Assembly: GCA_030642465.1 (NCBI GenBank)
Contig: DAOWNS010000112.1
Location: 1-6,253, forward strand
DNA length: 6,253 bases
Origin: Candidatus Thorarchaeota archaeon
GTDB taxonomy: Archaea; Asgardarchaeota; Thorarchaeia; Thorarchaeales; Thorarchaeaceae
Direction of reading: 5' to 3'
Part shown: piece by piece, positions 1 to 5,509 of the stretch
How the letters are laid out: every line of letters begins with the position of its first letter
Position numbering within the stretch: the first letter of the stretch is position 1
Notes under the pieces: model-generated
The model's input: only the letters and a program-made list of their open reading frames with translations
Database searches by the model: none
Told to the model about the DNA's origin: nothing
Position numbers and translations under genes: made by a program

Positions 1-1
1 C

Positions 2-304
2 CTCGGGGACGTCGTAAGCACGATTACTAAGAAATTAGTAGATGCAATAGGAGGCCTGGATAAGCGCCTGTATGATCTTGAAACAAGGCTTGACGGAATT
101 GATTCGAAGGTCAGCCAAATCGCCAGTCGCGGAGTTGCGCCCCCCTCAGCTGCAGCTTCTGCTGGCGCTGCTATAGATAGTGCCCCGATAGCCGAAGCAC
201 CCTCAGCACGACCCCCACCAACTGGAGGTGGAGGCGGGCTCATGGGAGAATTGAAGACCCTTCTTGCTGCTCGAAGAAGAAAAGCTGACGCTTCCAACGA
301 GTAG
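2..304 (+). CDS. C-terminal part of a coiled-coil protein with a Pro/Gly-rich, Ena/VASP-like tail (5' truncated)
   Basis: Only the last 100 residues are present; the frame is open to the left edge and stops with TAG at 302-304. Visible residues 5-42 have heptad-like spacing of I, L and V among charged residues (for example LDKRLYDLETRLDGIDSKV), so a coiled coil and oligomerisation are likely. Residues 43-74 are an Ala/Pro/Ser-rich, probably disordered linker ending in PPPT. Then come five glycines (75-79) and a basic amphipathic helix, LMGELKTLLAARRRK (80-94). This Pro-Gly-helix arrangement resembles the F-actin-binding segment of Ena/VASP proteins (GGGLMEEM...LLARRRK) and, more loosely, WH2 motifs. 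No catalytic motif is visible and the N-terminal domain is outside the window. That it is coding is clear; the cytoskeletal link is inference from one short motif. It converges on bshB with an 18-bp gap. Confidence 0.8.
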   Translation, partial: LGDVVSTITKKLVDAIGGLDKRLYDLETRLDGIDSKVSQIASRGVAPPSAAASAGAAIDSAPIAEAPSARPPPTGGGGGLMGELKTLLAARRRKADASNE

Positions 305-322
305 AGGAATGACTGCCAAAGG

Positions 323-991
323 CTAGATCAAACTTCGGACGTTATTGGTTGGATAGAATGGGCCTGCATGTCGTAAAGGTGATAGACCAAAGGCCTCGGC
401 TCGGTCACATGCAGCTTGCACTCCACGAAGACGAGTGCGTGCGTCGTATAGATTGGGATAGAAGCCTTTCGCTTTGGACATCTGAGATTTATGCTGCTTG
501 AGAGCTTGTGCTGCGGTATCGTAGCAATCAGAAATATCGACCATGATGTTTGGACGCGAAAGAAGGGAATTGATCTCCATGGTGTATATGCGGTCAACCC
601 TGTGAGCATCATCAAATAGTGTAACGTGGGACGCCCATTCCACGGCCTCCATTACGATTTGCGCACAGAGACTATGATTACGGTTGTAGTCCTCAACAGA
701 ATGAGTGATTATGATCTTGGGACGGGTCCTGAGGATTGTCTGGGCAATTTCATGCGAGAGTGACCAATCGATATCAAAGTCATTATGCATACTGGTGTAT
801 ACCTCTGCCACACCAAGCGTTTTGCAGGCTTTATTCAGTTCAGCATTGCGCTCATCATTCCCAGTGAGACATAGAACACTCACAGGAACCCCGAGCTCCA
901 CATGTCTTCTGATTGTGCCGCCGGCTCCAAGACACTCATCATCAGGATGAGCAACTACAACGAGCATGGAGGCCTCATCCGCATCACTCAT
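323..991 (-). CDS. bshB: PIG-L/LmbE-family zinc N-deacetylase, probable BshB (GlcNAc-malate deacetylase)
   Basis: This is a PIG-L/LmbE metal-dependent deacetylase. In a bsh cluster its expected job is to remove the acetyl group from GlcNAc-L-malate, giving GlcN-malate, the substrate of BshC. The signature AHPDDE lies at the N-terminus (H29, D31, D32, numbered from the GTG at 1033), followed by GAGGT. By analogy with Bacillus BshB-type enzymes, H29 and D32 bind zinc and D31 is the general base. The third ligand is probably H120 in THSVEDYNRNH. Where Bacillus enzymes have HPDH this one has NRNH, so the His before the ligand is Asn, a variation I believe occurs in other PIG-L branches. Start choice is open. 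The frame reaches a GTG at 1033 without a Shine-Dalgarno. ATG 991 is used here. ATG 967 has GAGG five bases upstream and would start directly at the first beta strand. Full length would be 236, 222 or 214 residues, close to Bacillus BshB1. It is divergent from bshA. PIG-L enzymes act on many GlcNAc conjugates, so the specific role rests on the neighbours. Confidence 0.85.
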   Translation of the reverse strand: MSDADEASMLVVVAHPDDECLGAGGTIRRHVELGVPVSVLCLTGNDERNAELNKACKTLGVAEVYTSMHNDFDIDWSLSHEIAQTILRTRPKIIITHSVEDYNRNHSLCAQIVMEAVEWASHVTLFDDAHRVDRIYTMEINSLLSRPNIMVDISDCYDTAAQALKQHKSQMSKAKGFYPNLYDARTRLRGVQAACDRAEAFGLSPLRHAGPFYPTNNVRSLI

Positions 992-1034
992 ATCCTCGTG
1001 TTCAGGTTGGTGTCTAATCAAGCTTTGGCCCACT

Positions 1035-1049
1035 GGTCAGTCTTTGACC
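1035..1049. promoter_or_regulatory. Inverted repeat GGTCA-N5-TGACC between divergent bshB and bshA
   Basis: Perfect 5-bp arms GGTCA (1035-1039) and TGACC (1045-1049) flank a 5-base spacer in the gap between the two divergent genes. If bshB starts at 991 or 967 the repeat is in noncoding DNA shared by both promoters, which suits an operator. No clear TATA/BRE element is visible on either strand here, and 5-bp arms can arise by chance, so this is a weak call. Confidence 0.25.
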
Positions 1050-1093
1050 GCTCAAACCACGAAACCCACGGGCTTGAAACAACCCTGCTGAAA

Positions 1094-1099
1094 AGGTGA
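1094..1099 (+). promoter_or_regulatory. Shine-Dalgarno AGGTGA that bears on the bshA start
   Basis: AAAAGGTGA matches the anti-Shine-Dalgarno well, and its GGTGA lies 5 bases before TTG 1105, an in-frame start for bshA. The same bases contain GTG 1096, the alternative start, which has only a weak GAAAAG in front. Ribosome-binding logic therefore favours TTG 1105, while alignment with Bacillus BshA (MRKLKIG against MTRLNIG) fits GTG 1096 equally well. Confidence 0.5.
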
Positions 1100-2271
1100 C
1101 CCGCTTGAACATTGGTGTGAATCTATATCCCTCGATGGGAGGGTCCGGATATCTGGCAACCCGCCTTGGACAACATTTGACACATCGAGGGCATGTGATG
1201 CACTTCATCACCTACGAGCGCCCGTTCTCGTTGATGTGGGAGCAAACGCGAGGGGTTCACGTGGACCTTGTCGACCGCTTTGACTACCCGTTATTCAAGG
1301 ATGTGGGACCACCATATACGATGGCATTGACATCAAAGATAGTCAAGGTGGCTAGGGATTCTAAGCTTGATCTTATTCACTCACACTACGCAATACCACA
1401 CGCGATGTCAGCTTACATGGCCCGGGAGATATGTAGTATCCCATATGTGGTTACTCTGCACGGTTCAGATGTGCACTCACTCGGTCAGGACCCTGCCTAT
1501 AGGCCAGTTGTCGAACATGTCGTTCAACACGCCGATGCCGTAACAACAGTATCCGAGTTCCTCAAGAAGAAGATAGTCGAGGAGTTGGGAGTCACACGGG
1601 AAGTACATGTTATACCGAACTTCATTGATGTAAAGAAATTCGCACCAAGTTGTGATTTCAAACTGGTAGTTGAGAGTGGATGCGTTTCCGTAAGGAGTAC
1701 AGAAGAAGCCCAAGAGATTAATCCCGGAGAGATAGTCCTGCTTCATGCATCAAACTTCCGCAAGGTGAAACGGGTCGTTGAGCTAATTGACATCATGCGG
1801 ATAGTTGTGGACCATCATCCGAATACCCGTCTTCTGATTGCCGGCGATGGCCCAACAAGAATAGAGGTTGAGAGACGAATAGATGCACTTGACCTCTGCA
1901 ACAATGTTCATCTTCTGGGGATTAAGAGCAATATGCTGGAGATTATGTGCTCCGCGGATGTATTCCTTCTCAACTCGATGCTCGAAGGCATGCCACTTGT
2001 TCTGCTAGAGTCTATGTCATGCGGTCTGCCAGTAGTTACTACTCCCGCAGGAGGTATTCCGGAACTTGTTCGACCAGGCAAGGATGGGATTGTGACCAAA
2101 GGATTCGAACCCGAGGAGTTTGCAGATGCAGTCATCGAGCTCTTGGATAAGGAGAAAATGAGGGAGCAGATGTCTGCTGCCGGCAGAAAACGCGTGGAAG
2201 AACGCTTTGCAGCCAAGGCAATCGTTCCCAAGTACGAGAAAGTCTTTGAGGAAGTCATTAGCACACAATAG
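1096..2271 (+). CDS. bshA: BshA-type glycosyltransferase (N-acetyl-glucosaminyl L-malate synthase)
   Basis: This is a retaining GT4-family, GT-B-fold glycosyltransferase that would transfer GlcNAc from UDP-GlcNAc to L-malate, the first step of bacillithiol synthesis, in the cytoplasm. It matches Bacillus BshA along its length: NLYPSMGGSGYLA (9-21), HFITYERPF (36-44), DLIHSHYAIPHA (92-103), TLHGSDV (120-126), NFID (175-178), HASNFRKVKRV (217-227), the nucleotide-site GDGP (250-253), and the E-x7-E motif EGMPLVLLE with E297 and E305. GGIPELV (319-325) is also typical. SHYAIPHA and SNFRKVKR separate BshA from generic GT4 enzymes. At 391 residues it is slightly longer than Bacillus BshA, with about 12 extra residues in the linker between the two Rossmann domains (about 179-216), including C186 and C196. 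No signal peptide or membrane segment is seen. The start is GTG 1096 or TTG 1105. It is first of a two-gene + unit with bshC. Confidence 0.93.
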   Translation: MTRLNIGVNLYPSMGGSGYLATRLGQHLTHRGHVMHFITYERPFSLMWEQTRGVHVDLVDRFDYPLFKDVGPPYTMALTSKIVKVARDSKLDLIHSHYAIPHAMSAYMAREICSIPYVVTLHGSDVHSLGQDPAYRPVVEHVVQHADAVTTVSEFLKKKIVEELGVTREVHVIPNFIDVKKFAPSCDFKLVVESGCVSVRSTEEAQEINPGEIVLLHASNFRKVKRVVELIDIMRIVVDHHPNTRLLIAGDGPTRIEVERRIDALDLCNNVHLLGIKSNMLEIMCSADVFLLNSMLEGMPLVLLESMSCGLPVVTTPAGGIPELVRPGKDGIVTKGFEPEEFADAVIELLDKEKMREQMSAAGRKRVEERFAAKAIVPKYEKVFEEVISTQ

Positions 2272-2274
2272 GGT

Positions 2275-2281
2275 AGGAGAG
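2275..2281 (+). promoter_or_regulatory. Shine-Dalgarno AGGAGAG fixing the TTG start of bshC
   Basis: AGGAGAG lies in the 14-bp gap after the bshA stop, with GGAG six bases before TTG 2286. This supports the rare TTG start codon and shows that bshC can be translated from a bshA-bshC message with its own initiation site. Confidence 0.75.
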
Positions 2282-2285
2282 AACC

Positions 2286-4001
2286 TTGAAACCTAGCGTG
2301 ACGAGTGTCTATCAAGAATTCATTTGGGGAGGCTCACAACGAAATCTTGCAGCTGATCTTTATGGTTCTCCAATCGTCACGATGGGAGAGGTCGTGCTAG
2401 AGTTTCCGAAGATACTTGCTGAATACAAGGATAGACTCTGGCATACGGATGAGCGTATGAAACTGCTCCGAAGGACATTGATCAAGGCTAATCGCGGGCT
2501 TGCATGTTTAACCCCCCGTATAGAGAAGAACATCGAACAATTAGGTAATGGAGCTGTCGAAGCGGCTCACCAGAGTGTAGTGATGGGAGGCCCCGCATAC
2601 ATTCTCAACAAGGCAATTACTGCAGAACGAATCAGCAGCTTTGGCGTTCAGCAAGGGCACGATGTCGTCCCGGTTTTCTTCGTTGCAGACTATGACATCG
2701 TTCAATCGGAACTAATCAACATCAGAACTCCGAACATGGGGCACGACGGCAACCTCCTGAGCATTCCTGTACCAAAAAGGTATGAGCACTCGCCTGTTAG
2801 TGTTCTCCCTCTGCCTGAGATTGGATGGTACAATGCGATTGAGGAGAGTCTTCGGTTTAGCTATAGACCGTTTTTCAAGCCCCTCGACAAACCTGTGCGA
2901 ACACTCTTTGAAGAAAGGCTTGAACAAGCACTGGCAATTACGCGTTGGGGATTCATCAATTCCAAAACCCTTGGTGATTGGGCTCAGAAAATCATTGGTC
3001 GACTTCTGAATATCGAAGGGAACTTGGGTATCCCGATTATACCCGCATCAAATGAGGTACTCCGTGATCTAATGGTTACGGGAATGGAATTCCTCTTGTC
3101 CAAGAAGCAAAGAGATGGCTTCCTTAAGGCTCACGAGAGAGCTACAGACCTCATTGTGAAGAGCGGATTCAGGCCGGGTGCCGGTTCCAGAAAGCCCGAT
3201 TATGTGCCATTCTACTACGAGTGCCCTGAAAAAGAATGCAATAGGAGTAGAACAGAGCTATTCTACAAGGAGAAGGGCACAAAAGCAGTATTGACCGGCA
3301 AATGTCCATCCTGCGGTCAGAATGTCGATATAGAAACACCAGCCAATGATCCATCTCTTGGTGATGTGGGACGCCACTTATCACCTAGAGTTGATTCCAG
3401 ACAATTGATTGTCGACACAGTCTTGCCCATCGTCGCTCATGTGGGAGGAGGCGGTGAAACCGCCTATTATGCACAAGTCATCCCCATTGCGAAAGCATTG
3501 CCTGCACCGTTCCCCGCATTCCTGAAGTATCCACGAGTCTACTTCAATACGCCTTGGAACGAGGGTCTTGCAGGAATATTGAAAGAAAAAGGTCTATCGA
3601 CCCTTCACAAACCAGACATGTATCAACTGATGGGGAAAGCTAATCGCTTCAGAAAGAAAGCCAAGCATGACGAAATGAACGAGAGTATCCAATCTCTTCT
3701 GAGTGTGATTTTGGAGAGCCATAAGGAGTTGAATGTATCACTCGAAAACATGAAAGGACAGCGCAAAGCAACCACCGGAGATGAACTGAAACAGCTCTTG
3801 ACGGACATTCTAGATGTCGAGCGATATCTGAGCTGGGCGTTTGGCCAGTATGCTGAAAATAAGCTTGGTCAGGAGGCGTCTTGGTCTTGGATTGAATGGA
3901 TGCTAAATTCAGGTGCTCATGATTTATTCGGACCCTATCGTCGCGCATATGTGCCAAACATGAAGAACGGTGCGACTCTCTTCGTCAACTTCTCCGTGTA
4001 G
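2286..4001 (+). CDS. bshC: BshC-family cysteine-adding enzyme with an embedded zinc-ribbon-like module
   Basis: This is a probable bacillithiol synthase (BshC family), thought to ligate cysteine to GlcN-malate in the last step. Blocks aligning with Bacillus BshC are MGGPAYILNKAITA (100-113; TGPLYTIHKIIS in Bacillus), VVPVFFVADYD (127-137; VPVIPIFWVAGED), FYYE (309-312), LIVDTVLPIVAHVGGGGETAYY (374-395; LIPTLAFIAGPGEINYW) and a C-terminal end in TLFVNFSV. At about 446-530 there is a charged, probably helical stretch where Bacillus BshC has its C-terminal coiled coil. Three things are odd. Residues 313-343 carry C-x4-C and C-x2-C pairs (C313, C318, C340, C343), zinc-ribbon-like, where Bacillus BshC has a plain hairpin. 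The GGQQAG signature reads AAHQSV (93-98). The GEDHD signature reads DYDIV (135-139). It has 571 residues, about 30 more than Bacillus BshC. The TTG start is backed by a good ribosome binding site. It converges on the aminotransferase gene with 5 bp between stops. Family membership is firm; an unchanged substrate is less certain. Confidence 0.88.
   Translation: MKPSVTSVYQEFIWGGSQRNLAADLYGSPIVTMGEVVLEFPKILAEYKDRLWHTDERMKLLRRTLIKANRGLACLTPRIEKNIEQLGNGAVEAAHQSVVMGGPAYILNKAITAERISSFGVQQGHDVVPVFFVADYDIVQSELINIRTPNMGHDGNLLSIPVPKRYEHSPVSVLPLPEIGWYNAIEESLRFSYRPFFKPLDKPVRTLFEERLEQALAITRWGFINSKTLGDWAQKIIGRLLNIEGNLGIPIIPASNEVLRDLMVTGMEFLLSKKQRDGFLKAHERATDLIVKSGFRPGAGSRKPDYVPFYYECPEKECNRSRTELFYKEKGTKAVLTGKCPSCGQNVDIETPANDPSLGDVGRHLSPRVDSRQLIVDTVLPIVAHVGGGGETAYYAQVIPIAKALPAPFPAFLKYPRVYFNTPWNEGLAGILKEKGLSTLHKPDMYQLMGKANRFRKKAKHDEMNESIQSLLSVILESHKELNVSLENMKGQRKATTGDELKQLLTDILDVERYLSWAFGQYAENKLGQEASWSWIEWMLNSGAHDLFGPYRRAYVPNMKNGATLFVNFSV
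3222..3314 (+). other. Zinc-ribbon-like module inside bshC (C-x4-C ... C-x2-C)
   Basis: This is the coding segment for residues 313-343 of the BshC-family protein: CPEKEC, then 21 residues including ELFYKEKG and AVLTGK, then CPSC followed by GQ. Two cysteine pairs at the ends of a predicted beta hairpin is the layout of a zinc ribbon. It sits just after FYYE, where Bacillus BshC has a cysteine-free hairpin. Metal binding is inferred from cysteine spacing only. Confidence 0.65.
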
Positions 4002-4006
4002 GCGAC

Positions 4007-5281
4007 TTACTGGAGCTCTTTTGTCAGAAGCTTGCCCAGCTTGGATATGCCCTCTGAAATAACCTCAGGCGTTACATAGGAGAAGCCTAGACGCATTGTG
4101 TTGGGCTCTGGCTTACTAGGAACAAGATCATTGCCGTTGTCGCCAATTGCGTAGCCAGTGATTGGATAGAATGGCGTTCCAGGAACGTAGAGCAGGTCGT
4201 TGGGGATTGCTGTCTTTTCCATGAATTTGCCGCTGTCAAAACTCTTGTTCTCACTCTGCCACCAGATAAAGAACCCACCAGTTGGATCAGTTCGCTCTCC
4301 AGCAGGAAATGATTCGTCGATAGCAGCGGCCATAGCCTCGTATCGTTTCTGGTACTTAGGAATACCCACGCGCATGGCCTCATCGATGTACTTTACGTAG
4401 TACTCGTTTAATATACGCTGAATCATAGTAGACGTGCAGAGGTCTAGGTAGCCCTTGTCCTTCAAAACCTCTTCTCGAACGTTTGGTGGCAAGATAGAAT
4501 ATCCCACTCTTAGCACTGCGGCTTCCTTGCTTGTAGTGCCTAGATACGCAACACGCGAGTTATCCTTGTCGAGGACCTTTATGGGTTTGGGCGTCTTCTT
4601 GAATTGAATCTCAGCGTAGGCTGAATCCTCAAGCAACAGAATGTTGTGATTCTCGCAGATATCAAAGAGTTCCTGACGCCTTTTCTGAGGTAGAGTAGTA
4701 CCTTTCGGATTATCTGAATCGGGGACCACATAGAGAATGTCAGGAGTCTTGCCGAACTTGATTTCAGATAGCTGAACCGCTTTCGATACGTATTCGGGAA
4801 TAATTCCATCAAGGTCAGTAGGAACCGTAATGACCCGTGCACCAAGTTTTACAGCGGGCACCAGAAAACCCAGATATGCTGGGGAAGGTGTGATAATGAC
4901 ATCACCAGGATTGATCATAGTATCAAGAATGGCGTAGAGCGCTTGCTGTGACCCGCTTGTTATGGATACACACTCCCACTGTGATTCACAGTCTATAGGG
5001 ATTCCTCTAACATCGTGGAGCCGTTTCGCCAAGGTCTTCAAGAACCAAGGCTGTCCGCCAGTTGGCCCATAGTTTAGGTCATCCAAGGCCATCTTGGGGT
5101 CCTTAACATACTGCTCACTCAGGTCAGCTAGTATCTTTGCGAAAATATCAGTTGGAATGATTCCTGGTTTCCCACCTGCAAAGTAGTACTTTACATCATA
5201 CTTCAGCAGTGCTCTAATCTGGGACTCCGCAATGAAAGAAGTCCAAGTTGCGAATTGATATCCACTCTTGTTGTCGGCCAT
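4007..5281 (-). CDS. PLP-dependent class I/II aminotransferase (ARO8/LysN-like)
   Basis: This is a fold-type I PLP aminotransferase of the aromatic/2-aminoadipate group. Numbered from the upstream in-frame ATG at 5296, the landmarks are GGKP (41-44), NYGPTGG (75-81), SGSQQAL (114-120, cofactor phosphate loop), SDNPKG with N196, LLEDSAY with D224 (binds the pyridine nitrogen) and Y227, SK with K257 (Schiff-base lysine), LRVGY with R263, TGGFFIWW (339-346), and MRLGFS with R402 (substrate carboxylate). All key residues are present and the length is normal, so it should be active and cytoplasmic. The exact substrate cannot be read from sequence; aromatic amino acids, 2-aminoadipate and branched-chain amino acids are all possible. 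ATG 5281 is preferred over ATG 5296 because GGAGAT lies 7 bases before it, giving 424 residues beginning MADNKSGYQF. It has its own promoter region with paired TGTACA boxes. pyrF lies upstream on the same strand, about 230 bp away, so readthrough is possible but not needed. Confidence 0.93.
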   Translation of the reverse strand: MADNKSGYQFATWTSFIAESQIRALLKYDVKYYFAGGKPGIIPTDIFAKILADLSEQYVKDPKMALDDLNYGPTGGQPWFLKTLAKRLHDVRGIPIDCESQWECVSITSGSQQALYAILDTMINPGDVIITPSPAYLGFLVPAVKLGARVITVPTDLDGIIPEYVSKAVQLSEIKFGKTPDILYVVPDSDNPKGTTLPQKRRQELFDICENHNILLLEDSAYAEIQFKKTPKPIKVLDKDNSRVAYLGTTSKEAAVLRVGYSILPPNVREEVLKDKGYLDLCTSTMIQRILNEYYVKYIDEAMRVGIPKYQKRYEAMAAAIDESFPAGERTDPTGGFFIWWQSENKSFDSGKFMEKTAIPNDLLYVPGTPFYPITGYAIGDNGNDLVPSKPEPNTMRLGFSYVTPEVISEGISKLGKLLTKELQ

Positions 5282-5341
5282 CGAAATAATCTCCATATCT
5301 GGTGATGGTCCCGTACATCCAATCCCTGTAATTGCGCAGCG

Positions 5342-5357
5342 TGTACAGAGTTGTACA
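5342..5357. promoter_or_regulatory. Operator-like TGTACA-N4-TGTACA, promoter-proximal copy
   Basis: There are two exact TGTACA hexamers (5342-5347 and 5352-5357) with a 4-base spacer GAGT. The hexamer is self-complementary, so the whole element is palindromic at its arms and repeats every 10 bp, one helical turn. It would lie just downstream of the predicted transcription start of the aminotransferase gene, a position suited to repression. TGTACA is the TRP-box consensus reported for TrpY of Methanothermobacter. Confidence 0.55.
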
Positions 5358-5384
5358 TCACCACTACAAATAGAGGTTACCCAG

Positions 5385-5402
5385 CCTTTATTTATTTCGA
5401 GC
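5385..5402 (-). promoter_or_regulatory. Archaeal-type BRE/TATA-like promoter for the aminotransferase gene
   Basis: Read on the - strand, CGAAAT (BRE-like, purine-rich) runs into AAATAAATAAAGG. This is one of the few A/T-rich stretches in the gap and resembles an archaeal TFB/TBP site. Start of transcription would be expected 22-27 bases downstream, near 5365-5368. The prediction is by eye and depends on the host being an archaeon. Confidence 0.45.
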
Positions 5403-5438
5403 TTGCTGCAATCTCTGGTGACCGCTTAGGGGCCATAG

Positions 5439-5454
5439 TGTACAACAGTGTACC
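5439..5454. promoter_or_regulatory. Operator-like TGTACA-N4-TGTACC, upstream copy
   Basis: TGTACA (5439-5444), a 4-base spacer ACAG, and TGTACC (5449-5454) repeat the arrangement of the element at 5342-5357, including the leading G and the 10-bp period, with one mismatch. Centres are 97 bp apart, and the TATA-like element lies between them. I saw no other TGTACA in the window. Confidence 0.5.
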
Positions 5455-5509
5455 TCAATATGAGGCTCTCGAGGAAGGCGTTCGATGTTTGCGGCGAGAG
5501 AGCATTGTT

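Larger units (their letters stand above)
5282..5509. other. Gap between pyrF and the aminotransferase gene: promoter and operator region
   Basis: No convincing gene lies here. On the - strand it holds a BRE/TATA-like element (about 5385-5402), a predicted leader of roughly 85 bases ahead of the aminotransferase start, and two copies of a TGTACA-N4-TGTAC(A) element (5342-5357 and 5439-5454). No clear T-run terminator for pyrF is visible. Confidence 0.6.

Noticed and set aside
1908..2315. 135-codon open frame on - opposite bshA
   Set aside because: It is antisense to the conserved GT4 C-terminal domain, is Ser/Thr-rich with no family resemblance, and is a shadow of bshA.
3649..3957. 102-codon open frame on - opposite bshC
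   Set aside because: It lies wholly inside the bshC coding region in antisense, with no motif or ribosome binding site to support it.
4001..4009. Five-base gap between convergent stops of bshC and the aminotransferase gene
   Set aside because: Tight convergent ends are common in compact genomes. No terminator or overlap is evident, so it is recorded only as spacing.
5465..5503. Possible hairpin GCTCTC ... GAGAGC after the pyrF stop
   Set aside because: The arms are only 6 bp with a loop of about 27 bases and no T-run on the - strand, so a terminator call is not supported.
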